A stretch of 64,000 nt of DNA, taken from Heracleum sosnowskyi. Taxonomy: Eukaryota > Streptophyta > Magnoliopsida > Apiales > Apiaceae. Shown here piece by piece: positions 24,618-36,429 of the stretch. The stretch lies in NCBI GenBank assembly GCA_030848705.1, contig CM061245.1:71101564-71165563 (forward strand). The letters are read 5' to 3'. The translations under genes were made by a program, and so were the position numbers. The notes under the pieces were generated by a model. That model made no database searches and was not told where the DNA came from. It worked only from the letters and a program-made list of their open reading frames with translations. The first letter of the stretch is position 1, and each line of letters begins with the position of its first letter.

Positions 24618-24629
24618 GATATCCTTGTT

Positions 24630-25411
24630 CTGAATATCGCACCGATTTCTGTATGTTTATGGATTGGAATACTCAAGTGATTGTGTCTATCAGTCTCTAA
24701 GTCCTTACAAGTCTATTAATTATTGTGACTCAAAATCCTGCAAAGTTTTGTTTCTTTATTATTGAAACCTGATCAATTTATGTATTTGTATCTTAGGAAA
24801 AACAAGAAGTCGTGGTTGGGCATGATGATGAAATTGTCACAATAGATAAAAATTATCCAGCTGTCGATGATTTCCTTGTTCTAACTTCCATACCGAGATC
24901 TGTATGTTTATGGATTGCAAAAATCAAGTGATGGATTTTACCATGTTACATCTACCATTTTCTGAGTCCATACAAGTCTATTTATTACTGTGACTCATAA
25001 TTCTGCAATTTTTGTGTTTGTATCTTAATAACCTAATCAAATTATGTATCTGCATCTTAGGAAAAACAAAAAGCTTCAGGATTGGTGAGCAAACTGTTTG
25101 GACATGATGATAAAATTTTCGTAATAGATAAAAATGATCGAACTGTCGAATATATCCGAGTTCTGAATTCCAGACAGATTTTTGTATCTTTATGGATTGC
25201 GTCTACCAGTTTTTGAGTCAAAGTCTATTTATTAATGACCCTCCAATTCTGCAGTCTGTTTTCCTTTTTTTGAGATCTAATCAAATTCTGCATCTGTATC
25301 TTAGGAAAAACTAGAAGCTCCAGAATTGATGAGCAAATCGTTTGGCCGTTTGGGCGTGATGATGAGATTGTTGCAGTTTAGATAAAACTGATCGAACTGT
25401 CGAAGAAAATA
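24630..25411 (+). repeat. Three tandem exon-intron-like modules inside the Pack-MULE
   Basis: Three units of about 250-280 bp (about 24630-24880, 24881-25163, 25164-25411) share a block containing TTTATGGATTG. Each then has an AT-rich stretch ending in a typical splice acceptor (TGTATCTTAG or GCATCTTAG) and a coding-like block beginning GAAAAAC and containing GATGATGA and AAAAATGATCG-type sequence. They look like a duplicated intron plus exon. The source gene was not recognised. Confidence 0.7.
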
Positions 25412-25440
25412 CTACGCCCGTATTAAAAAAGAAACTAGTT

Positions 25441-25944
25441 TTGATAACAGAAAACAATCAAACTCAAATTGAAAATACTGCTTCTGGTGATAATACTCTG
25501 GTGTTTGGTAAAAAGTCTCGAAGCCAATCTTCCAAGAGGGCAACCAAATCAAAGAGTGACGATGAACAGTCTTTAAAGTTGGAAGAGACTACTGGTATAT
25601 TAGCAGGAGCTGCCGATGAAACTACAATGTCCGCATCAAAGAGGAGACATGATTTGACAACAAAATACATTGAAACTCAAATTGATGATACTGCTTCCGG
25701 TGATAATGCTCCAGCATCTGGTAAGAAGTCACGAAGCCAGTCTCAAACTACTACTTCGAAGAGGGAAATTATATCAAAGAATGATAATGAGCAGTCTTCA
25801 AAGTTGGAAGAGACTATTGATGAACTGCCAAGAATGAAATTGGATGAGCTTGTTCGCTTGCAATTATTTGTGACATTAAATCATGTCATGTACTTCCTTT
25901 TGATGAACCGCCAAGAATGCCCTCGTCCAAACAAACGGAGTTAG
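25441..25944 (+). CDS. Ser/Lys-rich ORF with an internal duplication in the Pack-MULE
   Basis: 167 codons. Two related segments, about codons 8-55 and 76-125, share QI(E/D)(N/D)TASGDN, GKKSRSQS and EQS(L/S)KLEET. It ends inside the right inverted repeat, and the last codons are encoded by that repeat. The TTG upstream could belong to an exon joined to the modules to the left. Hydrophilic, likely disordered, family not recognised. It may be a hybrid of captured pieces rather than a working gene. Confidence 0.4.
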   Translation: MITENNQTQIENTASGDNTLVFGKKSRSQSSKRATKSKSDDEQSLKLEETTGILAGAADETTMSASKRRHDLTTKYIETQIDDTASGDNAPASGKKSRSQSQTTTSKREIISKNDNEQSSKLEETIDELPRMKLDELVRLQLFVTLNHVMYFLLMNRQECPRPNKRS

Positions 25945-26074
25945 AGAAACTTGACGGCAGTACACACTTTCTAATTATTCTGAAAGTCCGGTATTTAAAA
26001 TGAGAGTTTTTGAATGTCAATATTTCTAGTGATCTGACAGTCAAAGTGCAGGTAAACGAAATGCAATTAACTCT
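25918..26074 (-). repeat. Pack-MULE right terminal inverted repeat
   Basis: Reverse complement of the left repeat with scattered differences; it ends TTAACTCT. Confidence 0.88.
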
Positions 26075-26259
26075 GAAATAAAGTATTTAACAAAGAGAAG
26101 TATCGAATAAAAATTAGGAAATATTAACTCGGCAAATAAAGTAGATTTGGATAAGTAGGAAGAGAGGGTGGGGTAGGAGGGCGTGAAAACGTGTCCAAAA
26201 ATAGACGGCCACTTGACGTCCTCCACCGGAGAGATTATAATTAAGCTTTCCCCCAAAAG

Positions 26260-26267
26260 TATAAATA
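26260..26267 (+). promoter_or_regulatory. TATA box of the 26480-31582 gene
   Basis: TATAAATA lies about 220 bases before the ATG, followed by a CT-rich 5' leader (26290-26400) typical of plant genes. Confidence 0.65.
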
Positions 26268-26479
26268 CTTCTTATTTTGACCCCTAATCTTTCCCCTGCC
26301 CTATTCTCCTCTCTCTCCCTCAGCCGCAAAATGCACAATCTCTCTCCCAATCTCTCCCAAATCTCTCCCCTTAATTCACTTCTCTCTTCTCTTTCCAGAT
26401 CACTTTTTTCTACTGCTATTATGCTTCGATTTACCTCTCTCGTAATTTTCTGAGACTTGCCTTTTCTTCCTTTACACTT

Positions 26480-29400
26480 ATGGGATCGGAAAGCTGTGGT
26501 GGAGTTGGTGTTAAGGACTATCGATCCGGTGTCGTTTCGGTTAATTTTAGCTCTCAAACTGATTCTTCTGCTTCATTTTCTCGTCATAATGGTAATATTT
26601 CTCTTTTGTGTATGTTTATTTTTTGTCTCCGTTGAATTACAATTATTTAGCTTTTATTTGTATTGCTAGTGAATCGTGTATACGTGTTTGACTAAATTGA
26701 ATTTGTGTTTCTTAATTGTATTGTAATTGTGTAGTTGGTCAATCATGTATGTATGTTTTTTGTGTTTTAGATTATAAGCTGAATTCCGGAGGTTTGTAGG
26801 CTAAATTGGTTTGATGGTATGCTTACGATATGACTCTGTCGCTATATATGTATGTTTGTTTTTAATTTCACTACGTGATTGAAATTTTGTGGATGAGATG
26901 TGGTGTTATTTGTAAAAATTATACTTCTGGTGTGAATTTATTACTCTGTTTGCGGCATGTAGTCAGATTTGTTTGTTAGTTTGAAAGAACAAGAGATGTC
27001 TTTGGACTTTGGACTTTAGACTTTTATTGACTATTTTTTTTGTGTAAAATGTAATGTGTATTTTTCATATATCAGAAGCAGCCTGGAATAAGATGCCTAA
27101 TGGTGACGTTTGTAAGAACTCGGTTGAAAAAGCTGGCAAGGAACTTAATTTTATGAGCACAAGTAATTCTCTTCCATTATTAGATCTGGACGCTAAAAGA
27201 CAACGGAGGACGAGTGGAAAAGCGGCAAGAAGATCACGGTTGTCGCAACTGGAAAGTTGTAATGAAACGGAGACCAATGATATAGAGGGTAAAGCTAAGG
27301 AAGTTGGGTTTTTTTATGGCAAGGGCATTGGTTTAGGTAAATATTATTTGTGTTCTATATACCTGAAATGTAATTTTACATAATTACCTATCATCCATTA
27401 TCTGACGAGGTTTAGATTTCAGATCAATCAGATATATTTCTAGTTTCATAGGGATGTTTTACCATTCATCACTAGTAAACACTTAACGCTAATTAATGCT
27501 AGTAGTGTTATTTTTGTTTGATGATCTGTAGCTGGAATTAGGTTTGAGTTATTCGTACAATATGGTAATATATCATGCATCTCATTCTCATGTTTCTGTT
27601 TTTGTTTTTTATTGTAGAGAAAACTCAGACGTCTAGGCAGAAGACTAACATGAATGGAAAGCGAGGTGATAAGAAAAATGGAAAAGCTCTTAAGAATAGA
27701 ACTGATTCCTTCTCTGTCAAGAGTGGATTGGCGAGCTTCAGTTCTGCTGCTGTAGGGAATAACATTCTCGGTATGACACCGATATCTTGGGCAGTTCATC
27801 AGATTCGTTTTTTTTGTTGTTGTTTCACTAGGGGTGGCTATTTCGGGTAATGGGTCGGGTTCATGTCAGCTAACTCTGTTCACAATATTGGGTTTCCCAG
27901 AACCCTAAAATTAATTTAAATAGGTAAATATGGGCAATCTGAACATGACCCGAAAAAATTCTTGTGTGACCCGACTCTAATTCGGAATCTACAAATCCAC
28001 CAATATCATCATCAATTTAGGAATATAAAAGAGAATTCAGAATTGAAGTTATGGATCTGGCTATCATAGGGAAGTGATAATCTAATTTTTACAAACCATA
28101 CAGACACACCAGTCAGACCATACTTATCTGTTTATATATTAAACACACAACATACCTTTTGTGTATAGGCAGACACAGAACATAATAAATCCAGATATGT
28201 GCTTCAATTCCAAAAAAACAAGTCTATTCAGAAGAGAACATGAAAAGAAAAAGCCAGAGCTAAACTGAAAGGATACGAATTGCGAAATTGGTTAGATGGA
28301 GAATGAAAATGACGGTTTGGAAGGGATAGTAAGAGACCAGATTTCGAGACCGATTGATAGAGGAGATGAAAGAGGGGGGCGGGGGAGTGTGTTTGTGTGA
28401 CGGGAACTCTAGAATGATGAGTGTAATTGAAATGGTGTGGCAATTAGGTTTATAGATATAGTCTGTAATCTTGATATTAGTCAATGGGCCAGGCCTTACA
28501 CTTATAATGGACGGCCCGTTAATTTGTGATTCTGTGCTGACGAAATTTAGTACTGTTTAGTGTGTAATTTTATAATTGAAAATGACCTGCGTGTTTTCTG
28601 GTCAGGTTTGGGTCCACCCCAAATTGACCCGAATCCTAAATTCTTGGCTCTAATTGATATTTTCGGCTCCATTATGTGTCGGATATTGCCATTCCCAGAT
28701 TTTTCTCTTGCTTGTTTCTAAATAAGGAATTTTGAAACTACTGTTGAGCTGTGAGATTGCTGGTCAGTTTAATTAATCGTCTGCACACCTTTAAAAGCAT
28801 AACTGAAACTTTAGAACTTCACTAATGATTGATGAAAAGCATGAGTCACTTATTACATAAGCCTCTTATGTTGCATTGTAATTTGTAAAAGCATGTATTA
28901 GTTGTCTATTAGAATGAAGATTATCATACACTCATATTATCCATTGCCTTCAAATGGTTGGGAAGATGACAAATAGGTTTTCACATGTTTAATTCATTTA
29001 GATGGCTTTTGTTACGAGTTTACGAAGTAGTAATAATATTTTCCAGACTGAAATTGAGCTTTAAAATTATCTAAATGAAAACTTCTTTCAGGAGGATATG
29101 GCTTGAGAGCAGATATGGAGGATGTCACAAAGAATGTCAATGAGCTGTCATTAAATGAACTCCTCGAAGGCAATTATAAGTGTCCTAATTTTGCAGTGGA
29201 CAAGGGAGAGAGATCAGAAGATCCAATTGGGAAAATAATGCAGTCTGTCAAAGATGCTTGGTCAATTCTTCAGACGCGAAAGATTAAACCACAGGTTATG
29301 GAGGTTGATGGTAGTTACCATCAAGAAATTCTCGCACCGTCGTATTTGGCATTGGATTCTCTTGTAGCAAGCAGAAATGAGGGAGCTAATAAAGACACGA

Positions 29401-31582
29401 ATATTATAGATGCATCTCCAGCTCACAAGGTTAGTTGGAGAAGGCTCTAAACTACTGATACATTAACATACTGAACAAACTACTAATGCTAACCATTAAT
29501 ACTGCCATAAATCAATAAAATTATTATTTATCTCCCAGCTATTTTCTGAACTTTGATAATCTTTAACTACTAGTTCTCTGCATTGTCAGTTATGTGAAGT
29601 ACAAATGAATTCTTCTCTTTTGATATGTTTGTTTGAATAGAAATGGTGTTAATAGCGTGGACTTTCAGTTGGAATTTGGTTTTCCTGTTTTAGCGAGATA
29701 GTCGGGAAAATTATAGTGATAGGCATATGTTTTACAAGATATAAGTAGTCTTTTTAATGTTTTAAAGAACTACTACCTACCTTGCATAGACTCTGTTAAC
29801 TTTGTTGCTGTGTTACTTACATTCCCATATCATTGAATTATGATTTATGATGTTATATTTCAGTGTCTGGCTTTCTATTATAGTACTTCAAAATACTACT
29901 AACGGTGTTGCTCTAACTTGATTTGGTAGGTTCAGGATTCTGGAATTCAGTTTAAAGCATCTGCTAAAATACTTGACTTCCCGTTGTACGAGCCAGAAAA
30001 AGTTCTTGAGCGTCTCGCTCTCCCTCCACCTAAGGATTTAGGGTTTCTCCTTGTAGATGCTGCCAAGTCAGGTACTCCAAGAAATAGTGCTGATCCCCGG
30101 TCAGGCAAGCCTGCAAATCAGCGAGGTTGTTTGCCACCATTTTCTTGGTCAAATGCCTATTCTGGTCACTGTAAATCGAACGTAGATGCGGTTAAACTAT
30201 CTACGAGTAGAAGTACATGCCAAGGTAGATGGGCAAAAATAGGAATCACTTTTAATTCTCCAGGTACCACCTCTGGCTTCTTGACAGAGCTGGAATCACT
30301 TCAATATGATAATAGTATAGTGCCCGTGGAGTGTCAAAGTTTGTTGCCTGTGGTAAAGGAGAAAGATCGGCCTGGATCTGTTAGCTTTACTGGACAGGGT
30401 TTAATTACACGCTCAGCGGATCCTCAGGCTTCTCAAGGTAAATTTCTTGTAAGACGCTTAGTTCAGCATATAAATATTCTTCATTAATGCGAACTATGAA
30501 AGCCTGACTTGTTTGTTAAGATACGCAGGCAACGGCTAAATATCTAGAAAGCCTTGCTATTTATGTTTATAATGATATTAGTCTCCTCTCAGTTTTGTGC
30601 TTGAACACGAAGATTCCTCACATGTCATCTTGTGCACATGTTTTTCTCTTTTGCAGTCTATATTGTACCTTTTTTACCGGCTTCAGTTTCCATCTGTAAG
30701 CTGAAAAACTAGGATTGGTAGGAGATCTTGTATAACAGGAATACTGATAGTCGATACTCAATACTCTCTAAAGTAAAAAACTACAGATAAAAGAACTGTA
30801 AAGTATGGAGCCTGTATAATTGTTAAACTTGTATGACTAAACATTCTGCTTCATCTTCTCCGGTTAGGTTTATCATTTAGTATTGTTTAGTTACAGCTTT
30901 GGTCAGTTTAATAACTAGTTACCCGCATGGCCTATGCATCATTTTTACTTTTTAGCCTTTCACATTTACATTTTCAGTTGCAAACTTAATGTATTTTCTA
31001 ACTCTATAATATTGCTTAGTGTTGCTGTGTTTTTATGTGATTGCTATATTCATAATTGCACTTTTTTTTTCAGTTCGTTCTCCTAGAGCATTGGCTGCTG
31101 CTCAGTTACTATGTGATATTACTGCTCATTCCTCAAAGAAAAATGGGCATGGGGTAATCAAATCATTGAAAAGACCCTCCCAGAAGTCAATGAGAGCTCC
31201 TTACAGCAAATCTAGCGAGAAACTTGAAACCATATATGCAACACCTATATCAAAATCAAGAATTGACTGCCCGGCAACCACTCCCGAGGTTGAGTTTCCC
31301 TTTAAGAGGCCAAGACTATCTGTTAATGATAGAAGTACTGAAACTGTCCATAATAATATCATCCCAAGAGGGCAACTTCCTAGTTGGTCTATGCCACGGT
31401 CAAATAGATCATCTCCAAACAAATCTCTCAGGGGCTCTGTTTCAGAAATTAAGCCGTATAATGTTGTAAAGAAACCATTTATGTTACCACCAGGTGGAAG
31501 AGCAATGGAACCAGCTAGTAGTAGTCAGCCAAAACAACGGAAGTTGATGCGGATTGGATGGAATAGGGAGAGCGGAAGATGA
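26480..31582 (+). CDS. Six-exon gene for a 626-residue basic protein of unknown function
   Basis: Exons by GT-AG sites and frame: 26480-26591, 27076-27336, 27618-27770, 29092-29429, 29930-30437 and 31074-31582. The sum is 1881 bases, exactly 627 codons with the TGA. ATG 26480 opens MGSESCGG. The protein is Ser/Lys/Arg-rich and mostly hydrophilic, with basic clusters (KRQRRTSGKAARRSR in exon 2, KRPRL in exon 6) that look like nuclear localisation signals. Two conserved-looking segments are the helical stretch in exon 4 (LSLNELLEGNYKCPNF, IMQSVKDAWSIL) and the exon 5 motif FPLYEPEKVLERLALPPPKD. It has no signal peptide or membrane segment. I do not recognise the family; a nuclear role is inferred from composition only. 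Intron 3 (1321 bp) contains AT-rich and GGGTCGGGT-type repeat sequence (about 27830-28690), probably an insertion. Confidence 0.85.
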
Positions 31583-32331
31583 ATTGATAAATAGTTTTAT
31601 AAACAGGTAACAGACCTTGGTTGTGTGCAAACGTTGTATTCAGGTAATGTTACTCCTGTTGGGTTATTTGATGGGGTAACTTTTTATTGTATATAATGTG
31701 CTGAATCTAGGACAGAATTAGTGGAAAAGGATTTCTCTTGTCAGGGTATAGAGAAATATTGGTTTTACATTTGTAACATTATGTAGTGTATGGCCATGGA
31801 AACACACAGGGGAATTACCTTTGCTAGTGTAGAATATTTTACCTGCAATAGGTAGTTATGTAATCAATTGAGTCTCATTTTACCAATTTGGTTAATTACT
31901 TGTAAAAGTGTATGATGGTCATATGCTTCATAAATCAATGAAATGTACAAGCAATGACATCACCACAACCCAATACCCATAGATATATTTTTTAGAGAGA
32001 ATAAGGACCCCAAACTCATGTATTTGTTGTGAGATGTTAACCTTAATATCCTCGTTCTCTTTTAATTTTTTAAAAAAGTCATAATTACAATTTTTATATT
32101 ATATTGAGGCATTGAGCTAGTTATAAATCAAATCCATCCTAATTTGTAAAGTATACAGTAATTATGTAATCAGGTCAAACACTACAGACTTTAAATGACA
32201 ACCAAAGCGAATCATGAAATCCATATAAATAATTCACCTAATTTTCATATACTAGGTTTTGGTGATTTGTGATGGATTCCACGGTGTTCATTTAAAATTG
32301 TTTCTCACTGAAGTTTGCATTGAATTATATA
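31583..32331. other. 3' untranslated and intergenic DNA
   Basis: The start is probably the 3' UTR of the preceding gene (poly(A)-like AATGAAATG near 31938). No other ORF or repeat was recognised. Confidence 0.5.
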
Positions 32332-32577
32332 CTTCCTCCATATCAAATCTTTTGCCTTATTTTATTTTTAATAATTAAATTGATCAAATTTTAATCAAAT
32401 ATTGCATATATTAAATAAAAAGTAAAAAAATATATTATTGAAAAATAAATTTAATCTATTTTAATAAATATTTTTACAAATTTTGTAAATTGTGAAAGAA
32501 TGAGAAGTAAATATTAATGGAAGTAGGGGTAATTTGAGCAAAAAAAGTTACAAAAGATTATTTAGGATTGGGAGGAG
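32332..32577. mobile_element. Stowaway-like MITE (246 bp)
   Basis: Ends CTTCCTCCATATCAAATC and GGATTGGGAGGAG are imperfect inverted repeats of the CTCCCTCCGTC type, flanked by TA on both sides. The interior is very AT-rich with no ORF. Confidence 0.75.
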
Positions 32578-32795
32578 TATAAAATGGGTCAGTTAACAAC
32601 AACCCTCAGGGTTATGATTAAGAATTTATTAGTATATAAAAATTAACAAAATTATACATTTATAATATAAAATTTCATTAATGCAGTACACTTATTTTCA
32701 TAAGTAAATTAATTTTCTTAAAATTCTAGCTATGTTTTACAAAATTTGAAAAGTTGATATTGATACATTTTTTTTTGACAAAAGAAGATCACCAT

Positions 32796-33062
32796 TTATT
32801 CATTTGAAATATCACTTATACAGAGGGTCATCACTTCAAGTAGGGCATTAGCATCTGTAAAATTACAATCAGAAAGAAATATGGATTGCCTTGCTAAGCA
32901 ATGAGCCACCCTAATTGCTGACCGTTTAACAAAATAAAATGCAGCATGAGCAATTTCCTGCATGAGCTGCTTACAATCATAAATAACCAAACTAAAAGGA
33001 GATGCAAGACTCACTGAACTTTGAAGAGATTGCACTACTTTAATACAATCTGTCTCCAGCAA
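32796..33062 (-). pseudogene. RNase H-like domain fragment, probably a LINE 3' end
   Basis: An 88-codon frame reads LETDCIKVVQSLQS, VIYDCKQLMQEI and FVKRSAIRVAHCLAR. This is the C-terminal half of the plant RNase H-like (RVT_3) domain found at the ends of LINE polyproteins and in related host proteins. Related but broken coding sequence continues upstream to about 33240. On the minus strand a run of A follows at about 32768-32776, as at a LINE 3' end. The 5' part is missing. A decayed host gene is the alternative. Confidence 0.7.
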
Positions 33063-33319
33063 AACATCATGCCCTAATGATGTCCTGATTATTTATAAAT
33101 CATGGCGCACCCATTTAATGGGATGGCAAGCCTTGATACTAATGTCCCCACATGGTTCATCTACTCTAGCAGCGGTTAGACTTGGACTTTGTACCATAAA
33201 ATCTTGAATTTTATTTGCAGACATAGAAGCTTCTGTTGATTAGATTATGTGCGTGTTTGCGTCGTCATTGACTTATAGCCTAAAATCTACTTATCTACTT
33301 ATCTACTTATATATATTAA

Positions 33320-33842
33320 CTAGTTGAAAAAGTCGTGCTTCGCGGCGATGTTATAATTTTTTTTAAATATTTTATCAATAAAATTATAACAATTACTCAT
33401 TTCTCTCTAATAAGTCGTCCTCCCATTAAATATGTTTCCCTTGCTAAGATAAGATCGAAATATCAATTTTAATATACTGAATACTTGTTATATATTAATT
33501 TTCATGTTAACATAGTACTTTCTAATGAACCGCTCTCTCGTTAAAAAAATACTTATATAAATTTGCATTCCTATTTTACTTATAATAATAGAACTTTTAA
33601 CTATATCTTACAAACACCTATTCTACTTCCAATAATACATTTTTATATATAAATTTACATTTCTATTTTACTTCAAATAGAATTTTTAACTATAGCTTAC
33701 GAACAGCTATTCTACTAACAATAGAACATTTTTATTATATTTATTTTTCTTATAAATTCAAATTCTTCTACTTTATAAATTCGTAAACCTATTCTTTCTG
33801 ATAGAACTTTTAATTATATGTCTAACCTATAAATTTGAACTA
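33320..33842 (-). mobile_element. Helitron-like 3' portion, minus orientation
   Basis: Reading leftward, a GC hairpin (cgccgcgaagcacgac-like, 33335-33350) is followed by a short AT spacer and CTAG at 33320-33323, then T: the Helitron 3' signature. The interior has degenerate repeats of TAGAACTTTTAA and CACCTATTCTACTT. Its 5' part appears to be separated by the Helitron at 33843-34537 and to resume at 34538-34820. Confidence 0.6.
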
Positions 33843-34537
33843 TCAATATATATATATAAAGGAGGATACGCGGGAGGTGACGTGGCGTTTTTAAGATTGT
33901 CTCAATCTATTTTTCTAATTTTCTAGAATATTTAAATTTTAAATACTAATAAATGAAAAATATCCTTCAACAACCTATTAGAAGTAGAATAGATGTTCGA
34001 ATTTATTAAGGAGAAGAATTCGAATTTATTGAGGAGAAGATTTCGAATTTATAGCGAAGACATATAATTAAAAGTTCTATTTGATGTAGAATAGGTGTTT
34101 GAATTTGTAGAGGAGAAGAGTTCAAATATAAAAGAAGTACTTGCAAAGTTCTATTTGAAGTAGAATAGGTGTTTCGATTTATAGAGCAGAAGAGTTCGGA
34201 TATAAAAGAAGTACTTGCAATTAAAAGTTCTATTGAAAGTAGAATAAGCGTTTGTAATACATAACTAAAAGTTTTATTTGAAATAGAATATGTAAAGTTA
34301 TATAAGTGTTTTTTCAACGAAAGAGTGTCTCGTTAGAAAAGAGTATTGTAACATAAAAATTAATATATAAGATAAGTATATATTCAATATAATAAATTTA
34401 AGATTTTGATATTAAAAAGAAAAATGTGTTTCACAGGAGGACGGCTTATTATCGAGGATCGAGTAATTTTCGTAATTTATTTGATAAAGTTTTTTTAAAA
34501 TTATTACCCCGCCGCGAAGCGCGGCTTTTTCAACTAG
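33843..34537 (+). mobile_element. Non-autonomous Helitron (695 bp)
   Basis: It starts TC (AATATATATATATAAAGG) after an A and ends with a perfect hairpin GCCGCG-AAG-CGCGGC (34511-34525), eight bases, then CTAG (34534-34537) before T. This is the canonical A|TC...CTAG|T insertion. The interior holds repeats of GAAGTAGAATAGGTGTT and GAGGAGAAGA. No Rep/helicase. Confidence 0.78.
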
Positions 34538-34982
34538 TTCTTCTTTATAAACTCAAACATTTATTATACTTCAAATATAACTTTTATTTATATGTCTTCC
34601 CTATAAATTTTGAACTCATCTCCTCTATAAATTCGAACACCTATTCTACTCTAATATGTTATTAATTATACTTCAGATAAGACTTTTATTTATATGTCTT
34701 CCCTATAAATTTGAACTTTTCTCCTCTATAAATTCGAACATCTCTTTTACTTCTAATATGTTAAAGGATTTTTTTTTTTTTTAGTAATATTTAAAATTCT
34801 AGAAAATTAGAAAAATAGATTGAGTTCTATGGAGACCACATTTCATTGGAGAACTTGGATACCATATGTGTCATGCATTCAAAATCTTGCAAAATATAAT
34901 ATTTTATCAATTATGTTATATGAAAATCACTATTTCATTGAAAATTTTAAAATTAGTGCAAGAATGCACAAAATTGTTTATA

Positions 34983-36093
34983 CTAACTTCAACCGCGCTT
35001 CGCGGTGGCGTCATAATTGTTTTTTAAAACTCTATCAATTAAATTACATAAATTACTCGGTCCTCTCTAATAAGCCGTCCTCTCGTGAAACACGCTTTCC
35101 TTTTTGATATCAAAATCTCAAATTTAATATATTGAATATATACTTGTCTTATATATTAATTTTTATGTTAACATACTTCTTTTCTAATATTTCAAACTTT
35201 TCTCCCGTATAAATTCGAACAGTAATATTTCTAATATGTTAAAACATTTTTTTTCTTTGTTTAATATTTGAAATTCTAAAAAATTAGAAAAATATGCTCT
35301 CACATATTCTCCTTTTAGTATTTAAAAATAGTCGAGTAAACGGATTTTAAAATATATTGCTATATTGAAATATGTTAAAGAAATTTTGAAAATCAAAGGA
35401 TTTAAAATAAGTGCATGAATGCACAAAATTGTTAAGACTAACTTGCTTCTCGTGTTTGGCTGGTGTCTTGTGCATCAGTTTTGGCAAAATCAGTCTTGAC
35501 AGAATCCCTGGATAATAGAAAAGGTTTCTTTAGTTGTCTTGATGAATAAGCAACTATTTTCTTCGAGAAACACAGACTTGGTTAACCATGTTCACTAACT
35601 GCTGGAATAAAAAATCAATAACAACAAAAGTACAAACATCAAACTTATTGGTAAATTTATGAAGAAATAAATGATTAGAAAGCACACATGTATAAAACCA
35701 ATAAGGAGATAATTAGGAGAAATAAAATCAATAATAAGAACATAATTAGACAAAGACGTTAAGCCTTACAATAGGAGCCTCCCAAAAATTTGTACATATG
35801 TAAGACTTTTATACATTGCAGGTAATAGAACCCTTATATAAAATGTATTTCGAGTCCTTTTATTATACAAATTCATTAACATTACTGGTATTACTTAGAA
35901 TTTGAATTCTCGTGTTCTACAATTTTGAGGCTAAAATTTTGGAGGTCTATTCTACTGTGAATATGTTAAAAATGTCTTTTAATTAGTAAAATTTAAAATT
36001 GTAAAATTTTAAGAAAATTAGAAAAATATATTGAAGCTATCTAAGATACGCCACCTCACATCCCGCGTATCCTCCTTTATATATATATATTGA
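34983..36093 (-). mobile_element. Non-autonomous Helitron, minus orientation (about 1.1 kb)
   Basis: The right end (36035-36093) is the reverse complement of the 5' end of the 33843 Helitron, including GGAGGATACGCGGGA. The left end has the hairpin ACCGCG-CTT-CGCGGT (34992-35006) followed on the minus strand by TTAGT, one base from CTAGT. No coding capacity. Confidence 0.65.
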
Positions 36094-36429
36094 AGCTCGT
36101 CTAGGGGCAATTTGAGCCAAGAAAATGACTGTGAAATGACAAGTTTGCTCTTATTTGTTGAAAAATTACAAACTTGCCATGCCTCTATCATTTATGTAAA
36201 ATTAAAAGATTTTGTTGCTCTTAGGAATCGAACCTTCGACCTCCTCCTGGAAAACTCATGTTATAACCATTGTGCTACACTTACTTATTGGTTTAACTTA
36301 AAAATCTTATTAGATAAGCCACATCACCTCTTTTTATCCTATTTTTTTGTTTAAGTAAAATGTTGGGTTATATTATTTATATAACTTGATTTTTTTAGTT
36401 TCAAAATCTTAATGTATAATTATATTTTA
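36094..36429. other. Intergenic repeat-like DNA with a tRNA B-box-like motif
   Basis: On the minus strand GGTTCGATTCC occurs near 36227, within a sequence type seen in many plant repeats. No A box or cloverleaf could be drawn, so no tRNA is called. Confidence 0.35.

Larger units (their letters stand above)
24230..26074 (+). mobile_element. Pack-MULE (Mutator-like element with captured gene pieces)
   Basis: Long terminal inverted repeats of about 145-155 bp (24230-24376 and 25918-26074) match along most of their length when one is reverse complemented. The flanks give a candidate 9-bp duplication, AAAATAAAG (24221-24229) against GAAATAAAG (26075-26083), 8 of 9 matching; the exact end may shift by two bases. 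Inside there is no transposase. Instead there is a fragment of a 6-phosphogluconate dehydrogenase gene, three copies of an exon-intron-like module and an ORF with an internal duplication. It ends about 185 bp upstream of the TATA box of the next gene. Confidence 0.82.

Noticed and set aside
34006..34317. Minus-strand open frame of 103 codons in the Helitron cluster
   Set aside because: Arises from tandem AT-rich repeats inside a non-autonomous Helitron.
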